From: Branchiostoma lanceolatum
Lineage: Eukaryota; Chordata; Leptocardii; Amphioxiformes; Branchiostomatidae
Direction of reading: 5' to 3'
Assembly: GCF_035083965.1 (NCBI RefSeq)
Contig: NC_089722.1
Location: 25,227,081 to 25,291,080 of the forward strand
Length of the DNA stretch: 64,000 bases
The notes beneath the pieces were generated by a model that worked only from the letters and a program-made list of their open reading frames with translations, was not told where the DNA came from and ran no database searches. Of this stretch, positions 36,664 to 48,300 are shown in pieces. The stretch's first letter is position 1. Each line of letters starts with the position of its first letter. The position numbers and the translations under genes were made by a program.

Positions 36664-37096
36664 AGTTTTGTATTGTAACTTCCTACAGCTCAGTGTGGCT
36701 GTTTTTCTCACTACAGTTTTGTCTTGTGACTTCCTACAGCTCAGTGTGGTTGTTTTTCTCACTACAGTTTTGTGTTGTGACTTCCTACAGCTCAGTGTGG
36801 CTGTTTTTCTCACTACAGTTTTGTCTTGTGACTTCCTACAGCTCAGTGTGGCTGTTTTTCTCACTACAGTTTTGTATTGTTACTTCCTACAGCTCAGTGT
36901 GGTTGTTTTTCTCACTACAGTTTTGTCTTGTGACTTCCTACAGCTCAGTGTGGTTGTTTTTCTCACTACAGTTTTGTATTGTTTCTTCCTACAGCTCAGT
37001 GTGGTTGTTTTTCTCACTACAGTTTTGTATTGTTTCTTCCTACAGCTCAGTGTGGTTGTTTTTCTCACTAAAATTTTGTATTGTTACTTCCTACAG
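36664..37096. repeat. about nine 51-bp tandem units derived from the end of B3GLCT
   Basis: Unit 'cttcctacagctcagtgtgg...ctcactacagttttgt...tgtga'. On the minus strand each contains gagaaaaacaaccacactga and gctgtag, i.e. a near copy of the last codons (EKN-N-HTEL, stop) of B3GLCT. Long plus-strand frames (up to 272 codons) across it are antisense artefacts because 51 is divisible by three. Confidence 0.95.
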
Positions 37097-37387
37097 CTCA
37101 GTGTGTTTGTTTTTCTCCCTATCTGTCAGCAGGTACTTGTTGTACACTTTGTAAGGGTCTGTGTTCCAGTGCTTGTGGAAGGACACATTCTACAGCTCAG
37201 TGTGTTTGTTTTTCTCCCTATCTGTCAGCAGGTACTTGTTGTACACTTTGTAAGGGTCTGTGTTCCAGTGCTTGTGGAAGGACACATTCTACAGCTCAGT
37301 GTGTTTGTTTTTCTCCCTATCTGTCAGCAGGTACTTGTTGTACACTTTGTAAGGGTCTGTGTTCCAGTGCTTGTGGAAGGACACAGG
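37091..37387. repeat. three 99-bp units covering the B3GLCT stop codon
   Basis: Period exactly 99 bp (ctacag at 37091, 37190, 37289). The copy nearest the gene is the real end of the last exon; the two beyond it repeat 33 codons plus stop ([20 protein letters not shown] ... KHTEL). By eye the copies are nearly identical, so the amplification is recent. Confidence 0.95.
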
Positions 37388-40300
37388 GGGCTGATGGGAC
37401 AGGTACCCTTTGGAGTAATCTGCAGGTCTAGCCTAGAATATGAACAGAAGAAAAATCATTTTTATTGAACAAAAAATGCATTGTGTACACATGGAAAACT
37501 AGAACTAATACAACATTGGTAATCAAAGAAACGTTCTTACAATAAACAAATAAATAAATGACTGAAAAAGTAAATAAATAAATACAACAAATGAATAATT
37601 TAACAAATGAACGAATGAACAAACAAATTAACAAATATCATTGTATCCTGAATCACAATGCCCAGCTCATTGTAGACTAATTCTTAATACAAAGGTTCAA
37701 ACAAACAAAAGACACTAGGAACATGTTCTGGTCTGTGCCAATGGTTTCTAAGACTGTACCTGATGAAACAGCTGACTGTGCACCAGGTGGACACCTGTCA
37801 TCTCAGAGCACATGCCCAGGATCATGTCATCAGGTGAGTCATCCTTTGGGCACCCACAGCTGGATGACAACAGTTTTCTCACACCTGCTCTACTGAACAC
37901 CATTCTGTAGTAAAAGTATGATATGTTATTATATTAGAACTAGTGTAACAGTGTGGTTCAAGTGCCACTCACTGTCCAGTCTAACTGGTCTGGACTTTTT
38001 AGCCTATTGGTGAGTGTGTTGGGTTTGTGAACTGGTGGGCCCAGGTTCGATTCCCAGGAGCCAGGAGACTGTACTACAAATGTACTTGCCTCATGTGTTT
38101 CACGAAAAATATAGTTTCACTGATGCTGTAAGAAAGGGTTTCATTAGCTGGCATATCTTACTTTCCATTTTGTACTGCTTGCTTTTAAGAAGGCTGAAAT
38201 GATAAATGATATGACTGATACTTACCCTCCTCCTCCTGTTATATAAGCATAGCCTGAGTCTTCCCCTCGTGTCAGTCCATAGCCATACCGCTCTCCTAAG
38301 AAGATTGGGGTGGATGGATCATAGCAGCTGAGGACACGCAGTAACCTGGGCACACTGAAATAAAATTGTGTTGTTTTAAAAGTCAATCAAATGTCATACT
38401 TAATGTCATATTTCTCTTCATAAAACCTTCATGTTTTATAACGAGAAGTAATCTAATCAAAAGTGTTTATTTAGCTCAAATTTTGAACTTTATTTCTATG
38501 TCAAAAACTTTGCCTACTATAAACATCTTTCCATTATAGTCTTCTAGTCATTATTCTTTTAAAGCTGATAACCTAACACATTGCAGTACAGAAAACAAGT
38601 CAATAAGGTACATACATGTACATGTAGTACTACATATATGGGATCAAAAGCTGAGGAGTATTATCATTAACAGTCTACATTATGATATTTTACCCATACC
38701 TCAACAAGGTGTCATCATCTGCAATAACCAGCCAGTCCATCTTCTTCAAATCTTCCTTGGTGTCAAACTGTTTGATGATGGCATAGGCCTTCCCACAGTG
38801 GCCTAGGGATAGCCAACAATTAATACAGCACTTGAATGTACCAAACAACATGCATCATGATGGGTCATTTGATAGAAAAATGAAAGTGATCAGAATCAAA
38901 TATTCACATCTGATTGGTCATTTGATAAAAAATTGTGAGTGATCAGAATCAAATTGTCACATCTGGTTGGTCATTTGATAGAAAAGTGAAAGTGATCATA
39001 ATCAAATCATCACATTGTCTCCTATATGTTCCCTATATGTTGGAACAGTGGTTAAAGCTGCAAAAATATATTTATATATATTCATATAATAGCTCGCTAA
39101 GTTTGCAATATGTTGATAATATCATACCAACCTCTCTCAGTGTTTGGTACCCCTGTAGTGACTGTAGGAATGGTAGAGTCTTCTTTGTCACTGTAGTATG
39201 TTATATGCCTGGCTTGCTTCCCCCATGTTTTCTTAACAACAGGCACTGTCAAAAAGAACAATTAAAATACATTTGTAAAACTAACCTACAGAAAACAATG
39301 CTGCAGTCATTTGAGTATAGTTCATGGGGATGTTTCATGACTTAAGTAAAGCAGTAACAACTTGCAAACAACTTGCAAACAACTACATGTATAAGATGGC
39401 TTCCTCCCCATGTCAAAACCCAGCCTTAAAGCTATACTGGTTTCCCTTCAAATACCAAATGAATGTACCAGAGGAAAAGTGCATAGTTTTTGGTCTTAGA
39501 CCCCACGCCCACAAAATGCCTAAGAGCTACATGGTAATCTTCTGCCAACTTAAAAATCAATTGTAAATATACAGGATAAAGATTCCTGGAGGACACAATT
39601 GCTCATCACCCTTAATAACACAGTCTTATCAATATTAACACATTGTTGGACAGCCATAAATCAATTCTGTAGCATTGGTATCCATGGCACCTTGCCTAAG
39701 ACAATGTCATGTAGATACCTCATAATAACATAATCCCTAATCATCTCAATTTTCAAAGTTACATGTAATTAGTCATTATCCCGAAATGGCTCCCGCTTTG
39801 CCCTGGTCTGTACAATGAACACAGTCCATTTAAGACTTTTAGAATTGTTGTAAAATGCCTGTTGCCATATTTTGTACTTTCTACAACTGTTTATTGATAT
39901 ATATTCATACCTCTGTCTTTGTGATATTTCTCACAGGTCTTCACAGCAAAGAAAACTGCCTCCTCTGATACTGGATCTCCCTGGAAATAGCCAAATTTCT
40001 GTTCTAATCAAAACTTTCCCAGTCTTTACATATGTTGTTACTACAAAAGAAAGAGAATAATGTTTCTAATTACTGTTACCATATTCTTCATAATGCTTTA
40101 TTTATCATTTGAGGTGGGTCGGGTTTTTTTTATCTTTAATGTACACAAACTTCACAATCAAAACAAAAAGGAGAAAACTTACACATTGTGGTAATTCAGT
40201 CGGGAAAGCTGTTACGCATTTGTCCTTGTCATTTTGTGGACCTGCGCAGAACTGGGGGACATCAGTAAGTCTCACTCCCTTCCCACTGTCGTAGATGTAC

Positions 40301-41525
40301 ATGGCTATCTGTGATGACAGACAAAATTAAAAATTAGACCTTCAACCTATTTTTGTAATAATCAATGTTTTTATCAAATAACCCAAAATTTTGATTGTTG
40401 CAACAAAAGATTAAACCGTATTAAATTGGATTCTCATCTCATCTCACCATTTTAACAGTTTCAAAATCTTGATACGTCAAAGCTTAACACTCAATGCATA
40501 TTATTTCATGAGGAAGCACAAGAGTTAGCGGTAATTAACACACTCGCTCATCAAGGACAGGAAGCAAAAATCCCATATCATTGTCATCCCTACCTCATGT
40601 TTAAGATCAATGGTGAATTCCCCCTGATGACTTTCCTCAGACCATCTCTTTGCTAAGCTACAGAATGGAAAAGATAACAGGAAACAATTAACAAAATCTT
40701 CAATCGCGTGCAAAGGTGTAAACATCAATGTGTCACTAGTGTGTCATCAGAACATACCACCTAATATCCTTTAATAATCACTAGTACAGTGTGCATGAAT
40801 AAGTCATGTAACATCTCAATTTACAGAAAAAAAATGGAGTTGAGATTGAATACTGTGGCAACTCCATCTGACATGATTATCAAACTACAACTAAAACATA
40901 GTAACAAGTTAATCATAATCAAAGATTATAAGAAGTTACGTTGATGAAGGTTAGACATCCAGGTAATAAGATACGCCAAAAATTGTTACTCAAACAACTG
41001 GATAAAATTTTGAAACAGTCATGGCTATTTCTTGACTGTTTCAAAATTTTATCCAGTTGCTTGAGTAACTATTTTTGGCATATTATATTTAGTTGTACCT
41101 GTTGAGTAGTGGAGCACTGAGAGCCCAGCCTGCAGAGAAGTCTGGGTAAGAGAAGGACCCAGGGTTTTGGTGGAAGGCAAAGTGGTGGATAATGGTGGCT
41201 TCCTGGTCTACAAGAGCTCTGCCTAGAAATAACTCCTACAAAAACATACAACAAGACTCATTGTCATTGTAAGGAAAACATATCTAAGATCATACATGTA
41301 CATGTTGTGTATTTTCTCTTAACATTCTCCCCACTGTGCTATGATGGATCAGACACCGCAGCAACAAATTGATATGTTTTTCTGCAGTTTTGAAGTTTTG
41401 GCAGTTTTGAAGTCTAAAAGTTTGATTCACAGTGGTTGCAACTCACAGGAACTTGAGGAAGTAAAAGAACCGTGTCTGATTGGTGTTACTGCAGTGCTGA
41501 CAACAAATATGCGGAAACACATACA

Positions 41526-41570
<45 letters not shown>

Positions 41571-44500
41571 CCAAAACAATACCTCCATTTTTCAAGGAGG
41601 TAAAAAAAAGGCTAAGAGTCAAGAAATATTTCTATTCTGTTCAGTATGCTTCACTGCCTCGGATTTGTTACAATAGAAATATGACTCAAGTGAATGCCAA
41701 TTTGTAAGGACATTCATCATAGATAAAACAAGAGCTTTTCAAAAAAGCTGGCGTTTCGGCTACGTTTATGAGTGTGAATTGTCTTTTCCCTTTACTTGAA
41801 GTAAAATCTGCCAGAGAAAGTCACTCAAGGGCTGTTCAGTCTATAAGAAAAATTGTCATTTTGGGAAATGAGTACTGTTTTAATAGAGAAAGGCAGATTG
41901 GGGAAAGCAATTTTGAAGTTACGTCACTTAACTTAAGTGCTTTTGAAAAAGCTGGTCTTGGCCTACAACTTGTACTTATTTGTAAAATGTACAATAGGCT
42001 CATTATAAAAGCTATCAATGTAATTATGTACATGGCACGCAATAAAACATAAAATTTGAAAAAGCACCATTGAATCATCAGCACTATGGTAATTAAGTGA
42101 AATAGAAGTTCATAACAGCTAAGGTTCTATCTAAAATGACTACCAAATGTCAAACAAATCAACAGCTACCTCATCCGTATTATTCTGGTTTCCGCATTTA
42201 CAACATTTCTTCCTTATTTTCCTGGGTAATTTTGCTAAAATTCATGAAAATTCCCATAGTTTTGTGCCGAGCGGCGCCACTTTCCACGTCCGTGTTGTCT
42301 GAATGAAGTCGATACTGAACAATGGATCATTTGCTACTGTAACAAAGGATCGCTTTTTTGCAAACAACATCAAGAGCCTCTGTTTACATCGGGGATAGAA
42401 GTTTAGTGGCGAGTGTTTTGCAAGAATCATCTTACCGCGCATAGGAGCCGCTGCACGGTATTTTCCATTACAATGAACAGAAAAATTCGAATGCCGGGTT
42501 TGGAATCTATGAAGTCCTGTTCATAAGACAAAGGCCTTGTATATATTAAATGAATATTTAAAAATAACAAATATAAAATATTTCTTTATTTATTAATGAA
42601 AAAAATGAAAAAATGATATTCATAAATATGATATTGATAGATTGATATAATATCAATATATAATTTTGATATTCAATATCTAAAAAGAAAAAAAAAATCC
42701 ACGCACGGACACGAACCCGGATCTCCTAGGTCCGAAGTGCTTCGCGTTGCCAGATGGGCTAAGCTGCGGTACGTAACCCGTCTTTCTGTACGTAATGCTA
42801 TAACCTCACTATATGGTATCATTTATGTCGATTTTTGGTCGTTTTCTTGACGAAATCATTTTTTTCTTCTGCAATCTTGTGGAATAGATGTAATATGGTC
42901 ATTTTTCAGGATATCAAAGTCCGAAACCACAATGCAATGATATTTCCGAACAGTTGTAGCAGTTACATGCGGTCGCCCTCCTGTGTGTCATGCAAATCTA
43001 GCCTGCCTGCCTTTTCGTGCTCCCTTGCCATATAAGGCAACGGCTATACAAGGATTTGGGAACGTATTGCCATATAAGGTCTTCTGGTGTGCGACACAGT
43101 GTTGAACCAAACAGCATGCATCGAAGCATCCTGCATGCGCTATGCATGCATCGAAGGTAAAAGCCAGGACATTGCGTTCCGGCGCGAAGGCGCCGAAACG
43201 CAAAAAATAATGTCTATGGCATAAATTATTCAGGATCACCTTTTTAGCATCATACTTCCTGAGCACATGGAGTAATGGCAGGAGTTTAACAGCTGTGTCA
43301 TCTTCACAAAAGAAAACCCAGGCTGCTCTCTGCCCAAAGGTTTGAGAAATTCTGAAAAGAATGCATCAATGGTGCAAGCTGTTACAAAAAAACATGATGA
43401 GAACAAAAGCATTAACAACTGCTGTTGCAAAACAATCAAACGAGGAAAAGAACTACTAGTATTTAGTTTAGCCAAAAGGAGGTGATTGCAAAAATAATTA
43501 AGCTTTGTTTGAACGAAATGTAACTTTGCTACATCATGATTGCTAAGTATTCACACTGTTGTATACATTGTTGCACATTGTACTACAGTTGTATCACTGC
43601 CAAATGCTTAAGATTCTATGCTTGCCAAAATCCCTTAATTGGGAAGAAAGGGAAAGATGAATGTACACTGTAAGTTGTATACATTGTAGCACACTAGTAC
43701 GACAGTTGTATCGCTGCCAAATGCTTCAGATTCTTTGCTAATGCCAAAATCCCTTACTTGGGAAGAAAGGGAAAGATGGTCCAAGCCCCCCGGCCTTTCC
43801 ACTCCTCATGCAACACAACAACTGTTGGAGGCTCCTGAAAATGCAAAAACAGTCAAAATCCTTTCTTCATATTCATGACTAGTTCAGAATGCTATTGCAT
43901 ATTCTTGAGCACCTAGAAAGTCAAACTTGATGATAATGAAATGTAGTTTCTTAGATTCAACACATTGATATTAAGGAAAAATGAGCACATGTTGCTGTTT
44001 TTTAACAAAATGATCACATACGTCTATAGTTAAATCATGGAAATTTCATCAAGATAAAAACTCCTCGGTTGAATATGGTCACTTTTCTTTTGATAAACAC
44101 CAAAATGAAGAGATCTGGCATTTTAGGCTGGTGAACATTAAGGTTGCAATTTCAGTAGTTTTTCTGAAAATAATGTTAGCAGTTCATGAGGGAAATCAAA
44201 GGAAGATAGAAGATCAAAGCAATTAGCAGATGATTCTTTCATCTGCATCAATAATCATAATTAATGCACAGAAGTTGGGCAGATCACACTGAACCTGTTG
44301 AATATCTTGAGCTTGTTGCCTGATGTTTTCTCTGAGCTGGTGAGCCTTATCTGCATGATAGCTGTACTTCTGGCTCTGAATAATAAACACCACATCCTGC
44401 AGTCCTAATAGAAAAGAGAGATGCATATTCAAATATATCTTGTGCACCATCATAATTCATATAAGGTCACATTTCATGTGAAACTTCTCAAAACAATTCT

Positions 44501-44895
44501 CTGATTATAAAAAATGTTATAAGTTGTTGTTAAATGACTATATAGATTGGTGACAATACTATTGAGCTTTCATCGCCTTTAAAAGCACTAAGTACATGAA
44601 ATGTAGAACACCATAGGACACGTATACCACCCGACGCTTTACCTATGTTATTGCCCAAATCCCCTTGTTGACGTGTTGTGTCGTCTGCTACACCAGGACC
44701 GGTCTGACCGGAATCTTTGGGCTCGGAAGCGGCTACAAGCAGACCTGTAGACGACAAGAAATCTCTTAGATACTGTTCTAATAACACTAATAAATCAACA
44801 GAAAGCAAAGGGAAACAAAATCTCCTCAAGGATCTACCTAAAACTAGCGCGGAAAGCGTGTAAACTATGCGGTGTAGTTTGACTTCTGCCGCCAT
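37289..44895 (-). CDS. B3GLCT: beta-1,3-glucosyltransferase (O-fucose glucosyltransferase)
   Basis: Complete gene, 14 exons, 496 aa (human 498). Exons, right to left: 44838-44895, 44643-44744, 44295-44404, 43758-43834, 43240-43351, 41099-41235, 40594-40657, 40183-40308, 39911-39980, 39132-39245, 38700-38802, 38226-38354, 37760-37904, 37289-37432; all phases close. It adds glucose in beta-1,3 linkage to O-fucose on thrombospondin type 1 repeats, in the ER (family GT31). N-terminal signal segment [17 protein letters not shown]-terminal GT-like domain ([56 protein letters not shown]); catalytic domain ([39 protein letters not shown] motif [51 protein letters not shown]). The protein ends HTEL, a KDEL-like retrieval signal (human REEL). 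Loss of the human gene causes Peters plus syndrome. ATG is embedded in aacatggcggc, a YY1-like site. Confidence 0.97.
37991..38062 (+). mobile_element. tRNA-derived SINE-like sequence
   Basis: Pol III A-box-like tagcctattggt (38000) and a perfect B-box ggttcgattcc (38044) at tRNA spacing. Acceptor and T stems do not pair fully, so this is a tRNA-derived SINE head or tRNA pseudogene rather than a working tRNA. It lies in a B3GLCT intron. Confidence 0.5.
38858..39012. repeat. three ~53-bp tandem units in a B3GLCT intron
   Basis: 'ggtcatttgatagaaaa...gtgatcagaatcaaat...tcacatctg' repeated three times with modest divergence. Confidence 0.9.
40947..41087. mobile_element. MITE-like hairpin in a B3GLCT intron
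   Basis: Left arm (aagatacgccaaaaattgtt..., gataaaattttgaaacagtc) and right arm (gactgtttcaaaattttatc..., tttttggcatattat) pair over about 55 bp around an 11-bp loop. A single-arm relative with flanks (ttacctggatggctaacctt) is at 48868-48955, so this is a dispersed family. Confidence 0.8.
41378..41612. repeat. dispersed repeat plus (CA)n and hairpin tail
   Basis: 41390-41485 (tttgaagtctaaaagtttga, ttcacagtggttgcaactca, gtgtctgattggtgtta) matches 45108-45190. It is followed by (CA)n at about 41528-41569 and the palindrome cctccatttttcaaggaggt, as at 21671-21815. Confidence 0.75.
42699..42768 (-). mobile_element. tRNA-like sequence (SINE head or tRNA pseudogene)
   Basis: On the minus strand: A-box-like tagcccatctgg, B-box-like ggttcgtgtcc, arginine-tRNA-like middle (cacttcgga), and an oligo-T run straight after the 3' end. 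The stems pair poorly, so it is not called as a functional tRNA. Confidence 0.45.
43541..43790. repeat. ~125-bp tandem duplication including part of a B3GLCT exon
   Basis: 43541-43660 and 43661-43790 are diverged copies (tgtatacattgt, cagttgtatc, ctgccaaatgctt, gccaaaatccctta, gggaagaaagggaaagatg). The right-hand copy contains the 3' end and donor of exon 43758-43834. In the left-hand copy the donor GT has become TT, so it cannot serve as a second splice site. Confidence 0.85.
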
Positions 44896-45378
44896 GTTGT
44901 TCGAGCTGTTTTTAGTAACCATGCAAGGAAGCAAGCAGTTTACTCCTAATCCTCTAAAATAAATTGAAAGCATGAGCCTATTTTCGACATATAATTATCC
45001 TAATTAAAGTTTCCGTCATTAATAAACAACACAGAAAGACTGAAATGCGAGGATCGATTGGCACAAATATGAATTGCTTCTAGTCTAGCTGAACAGCAAA
45101 TTGCTGTCCAGCAGTTTTGAAGTCTAAAAGTTTCATTCACAGTGGTTACAACTCATAGGAAGTAACGGAGCCTCTGATTGGTGTGCATCTTTTCCACTCG
45201 ACCAATTACAGTTAGTGTTATCTACGGTGTTGTTCAAATCTCCACTGCGCATGCCTGTGACCTTTGTCCCCAAGTGTGCGCATACCTGTGTGGTGTTTGT
45301 GTTTGGTGGGTGTTTTGGTGCGAGTTTGGGCAATTTTGGTTAATTTGTAACGCATCTGGCGGGAGGATCTCCGTAAGA
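44896..45378. promoter_or_regulatory. short head-to-head promoter region (B3GLCT / TBC-like gene)
   Basis: Only 483 bp separate the two start codons. It contains ctgattggtg and gaccaattac (CCAAT boxes in both orientations), an NRF1-like ctgcgcatgcctg near 45243, and the YY1-like element over the B3GLCT ATG. No TATA box is evident. A dispersed repeat occupies 45108-45190. Confidence 0.6.
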
Positions 45379-48300
45379 ATGAGTTCTACGACGCCAGAAT
45401 GGCTTGAGGACTGCAAACATCGTGTCACAGAGACGAACGTAGGTTTATAATTTGTGTTGCGAAGCAAATCTCAACAGGTGCAAAAACAGGGATGAAGGAC
45501 CGTTACAACATAGACCAAGGCATAGACATAATAAGAAATTTTGTTTTTCCAATTGATTCTTATTTTCCTCATGCAAAATAAGTTAGTTTGAACTGAGTGA
45601 CATGATTTATGATTTGATTAAACTTTAAAGATTGCAAATTTTAAAGTTGATGATTCTGAACAGTTTTCAGTAGGATATTGAATTTCCCAATGTGTAACTT
45701 TGGACAAGAATTTTCTTCTTCACACATAACATATTTTTTTTTTTTATAATTCATTTCAGTCAGTGCATTTATGAAGGTTAGATTTGTTCAATTGTAACAA
45801 AATCATCATCACCATAATAGAGGCAACATTACTTAAGAAATGTAACCGAAACATTCATGTTTTTAAAAAATGTAGCTTAAAACATCAGGTATGGTACCTC
45901 ACGTCTACTACTTATACTAGTACTGTAGTACTATAGCTAGTAGTGACATGTTGCTGTATACAATTTTGGCTTCCTGGATGACAAGTTGAAAAAAAATCAC
46001 AGATGATAACCTGATCTTTTCATCCCATCCACATGAAGAATAACAAAAAAAAACAAATACTGTTTAAAGTGATGAATTCGTATGTTCTTCTGTGTATTTG
46101 CAGGAATGGAAGAGCTTCACTGTGGAGCTGTTTGATGCCGTGCAGCAGCAGCTGACAGAGAGTCATGTGAAGTACTTCAGTGATCTGTCAGAAGCTGAAA
46201 AGGAACTCTTCATGGAGAGGGCTGTCAGGGCCATTCAGCATGGTAGACATTAGGGATGCGTACCTAAACCCATTTTCAGGTTCAGGTCCGGACCTGAACC
46301 TAAAAGTTTAGGTTCAGGTCCGGACCTATTAGGTCCGACCTGAGCCCATGGCATATCTGACTAATTGCCAAACTTCTATTTACTAGTACTTGGACTTGGA
46401 GTGTTCTTACATTGCACCGTGATACACATACATGTACTTGAACCAGTCTAACACTGTTTGTCATGGAGCAAGACTGATATCATGTTAGGAGCACCAGCAA
46501 AAATCTATGAGCACCACTACAAAAAGTTGGAAGAACAAGCAAAAGTCTTGGCCATACCAAGTAATACTCCTATTAATAGTATTAATCAATGTTAACAACC
46601 AGGAATAAAGTATTTCAATAGATCATAAAAGATAAAAGCCTACATTGATGGTGCAGAGCAATTGGCAATTCAATTCAATTCATTCAGTACCTTCCTACAT
46701 GCTAAATGATACTAGTATGAGGGATTTTTAGAAAAATTGGGCATAGGTTCCCCGGCTGGCCCCTATCCGGGGGCCACGGTGCCTCAAGTTCAACAAGTTG
46801 AAAAATACACAATGGTATTTTTTACTTGGAACAAGGCAAGTAATGATTCACATAACCTTGAAATATGAATAAATAAATAACTCTAAAACTTATCTATTGG
46901 TTTCATGACCAAAACAAATGAAGTCAAATTCCATAATTTGAAACTTCACTGCTGGCATCAAGTTCAACATTTTGACAGGCATTTTTTTTCACCCCCACCC
47001 TCTGTCTACAAACAATCCAAAATACTTAAATATCCTTAAAATTCTTGCTCAATAGTATCAAAAATGATCTGTTTGTGCCGGCCCAGTCAAATATCTTCGG
47101 TTCCTTTGAAACGCGCAGTTCAAATTTCGCGCGTCAGGACCGCACGGCGCGGCCATCCAATGACAGGCTGACCGCATGGAGAAAGCTTTGCTATGCATTA
47201 TAGACCGCAGCAAAATGATAGTAGCGCCATAATGACGGGCAAATCATGAGCTTTGAAATGATACCAGTAACAAAAAGAAAAATTAAATATTTTGGGGGAT
47301 AAAACTCCACTACAATTGATTAATTGATTTTTGATCGTAAAAATCATCGATTGAACAGGTCTAAAAATGACCGCAGGAAACAGCCTTTTCATTCTGCTGC
47401 GGTTTAAAAACATCATGGCGGCCGATGGAAATGCACGGCTAGCGCTCACTTTCATTGGCACATTCCTGGCGTTTGAAACATTTTACAAATCAAACAAATA
47501 CATCACAAAGGCAAGAAACTTATATCCTTTATTTCTATGGGTAATTTTGCCACTACGAACGGATAGTTTTTGTACCGCGGGCGCGGAAACATGATAGAAA
47601 ATTCACCGACGATTTTCGCGGTAACGTTAGGGTTGGAATACCTAAATTTCAGCTTACCGCTTAGTTCTGCAGCCATTATCCTGGCGCAGGTCTTAATCTT
47701 TTATTGTCGCACCGTGCGACCGTGATTTTAGATCTAGTGGCATTCTCAAAAAACTGGTCGCATATGCGACTAATCCAGTCGCACTCACGAGCGCTGGACT
47801 CTAGAACGAAAAAGACATAATGTGAGTGCTAGATTTTTTTACCGGTCCAGTACCGAAAAAACCGGAAAACTGGGTTTCGGTTTTTTGGACCTGAACCGAA
47901 ACGTTTTTTCAGGTAATAACCGGACCTTTATAACCGGTACGCATCCCTAGTAGACATACTATCAATTATTCAGTTACTATTGTTAGGTTACATGAAATGA
48001 TAGGAAAAGTTATCATATGTATGTCAGTATGATTATGCAAGCAGCTAATGGAATAATTGTATAGGAATTGCTTAGAGGATAAGGCATTACATACATGTAC
48101 ACTTTAAGTCTCTATTAGATCTACTGCCTGTTTTCTGATCATTCTTATATCATAAATCTATTTTTCTGCAAAAGTAATCAAAACACAACAATATATCAGA
48201 AATCAGTATGTAGCGTTAATATAAGCCAGCAATATATTTCAATATGGAAGTACCAGAGTCTGTTTTTAGAGTCTACCTCTATTATCATGTGAATATGTCA

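Noticed and set aside
36664-37387. CRISPR-like array
   Set aside because: Units are direct head-to-tail repeats without unique spacers, in a eukaryotic gene context.
36650-37468. 272-codon plus-strand open frame and overlapping 153- and 116-codon frames
   Set aside because: They are antisense to the B3GLCT last exon and exist because the 51-bp and 99-bp tandem units are multiples of three.
41341-41676. 111-codon frame containing a (TH)n run
   Set aside because: Translates a CA microsatellite and a dispersed repeat within an intron.
42699-42768. Functional tRNA-Arg
   Set aside because: A/B boxes and a TCG-like anticodon region are present, but the acceptor and T stems do not pair, so a pseudogene or SINE head is more likely.
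47367-47594. Gene inside the hAT element
   Set aside because: The 75-codon frame starting near MAADGNARLALT has no hAT transposase features and no spliced continuation; kept only as a remark on the element.
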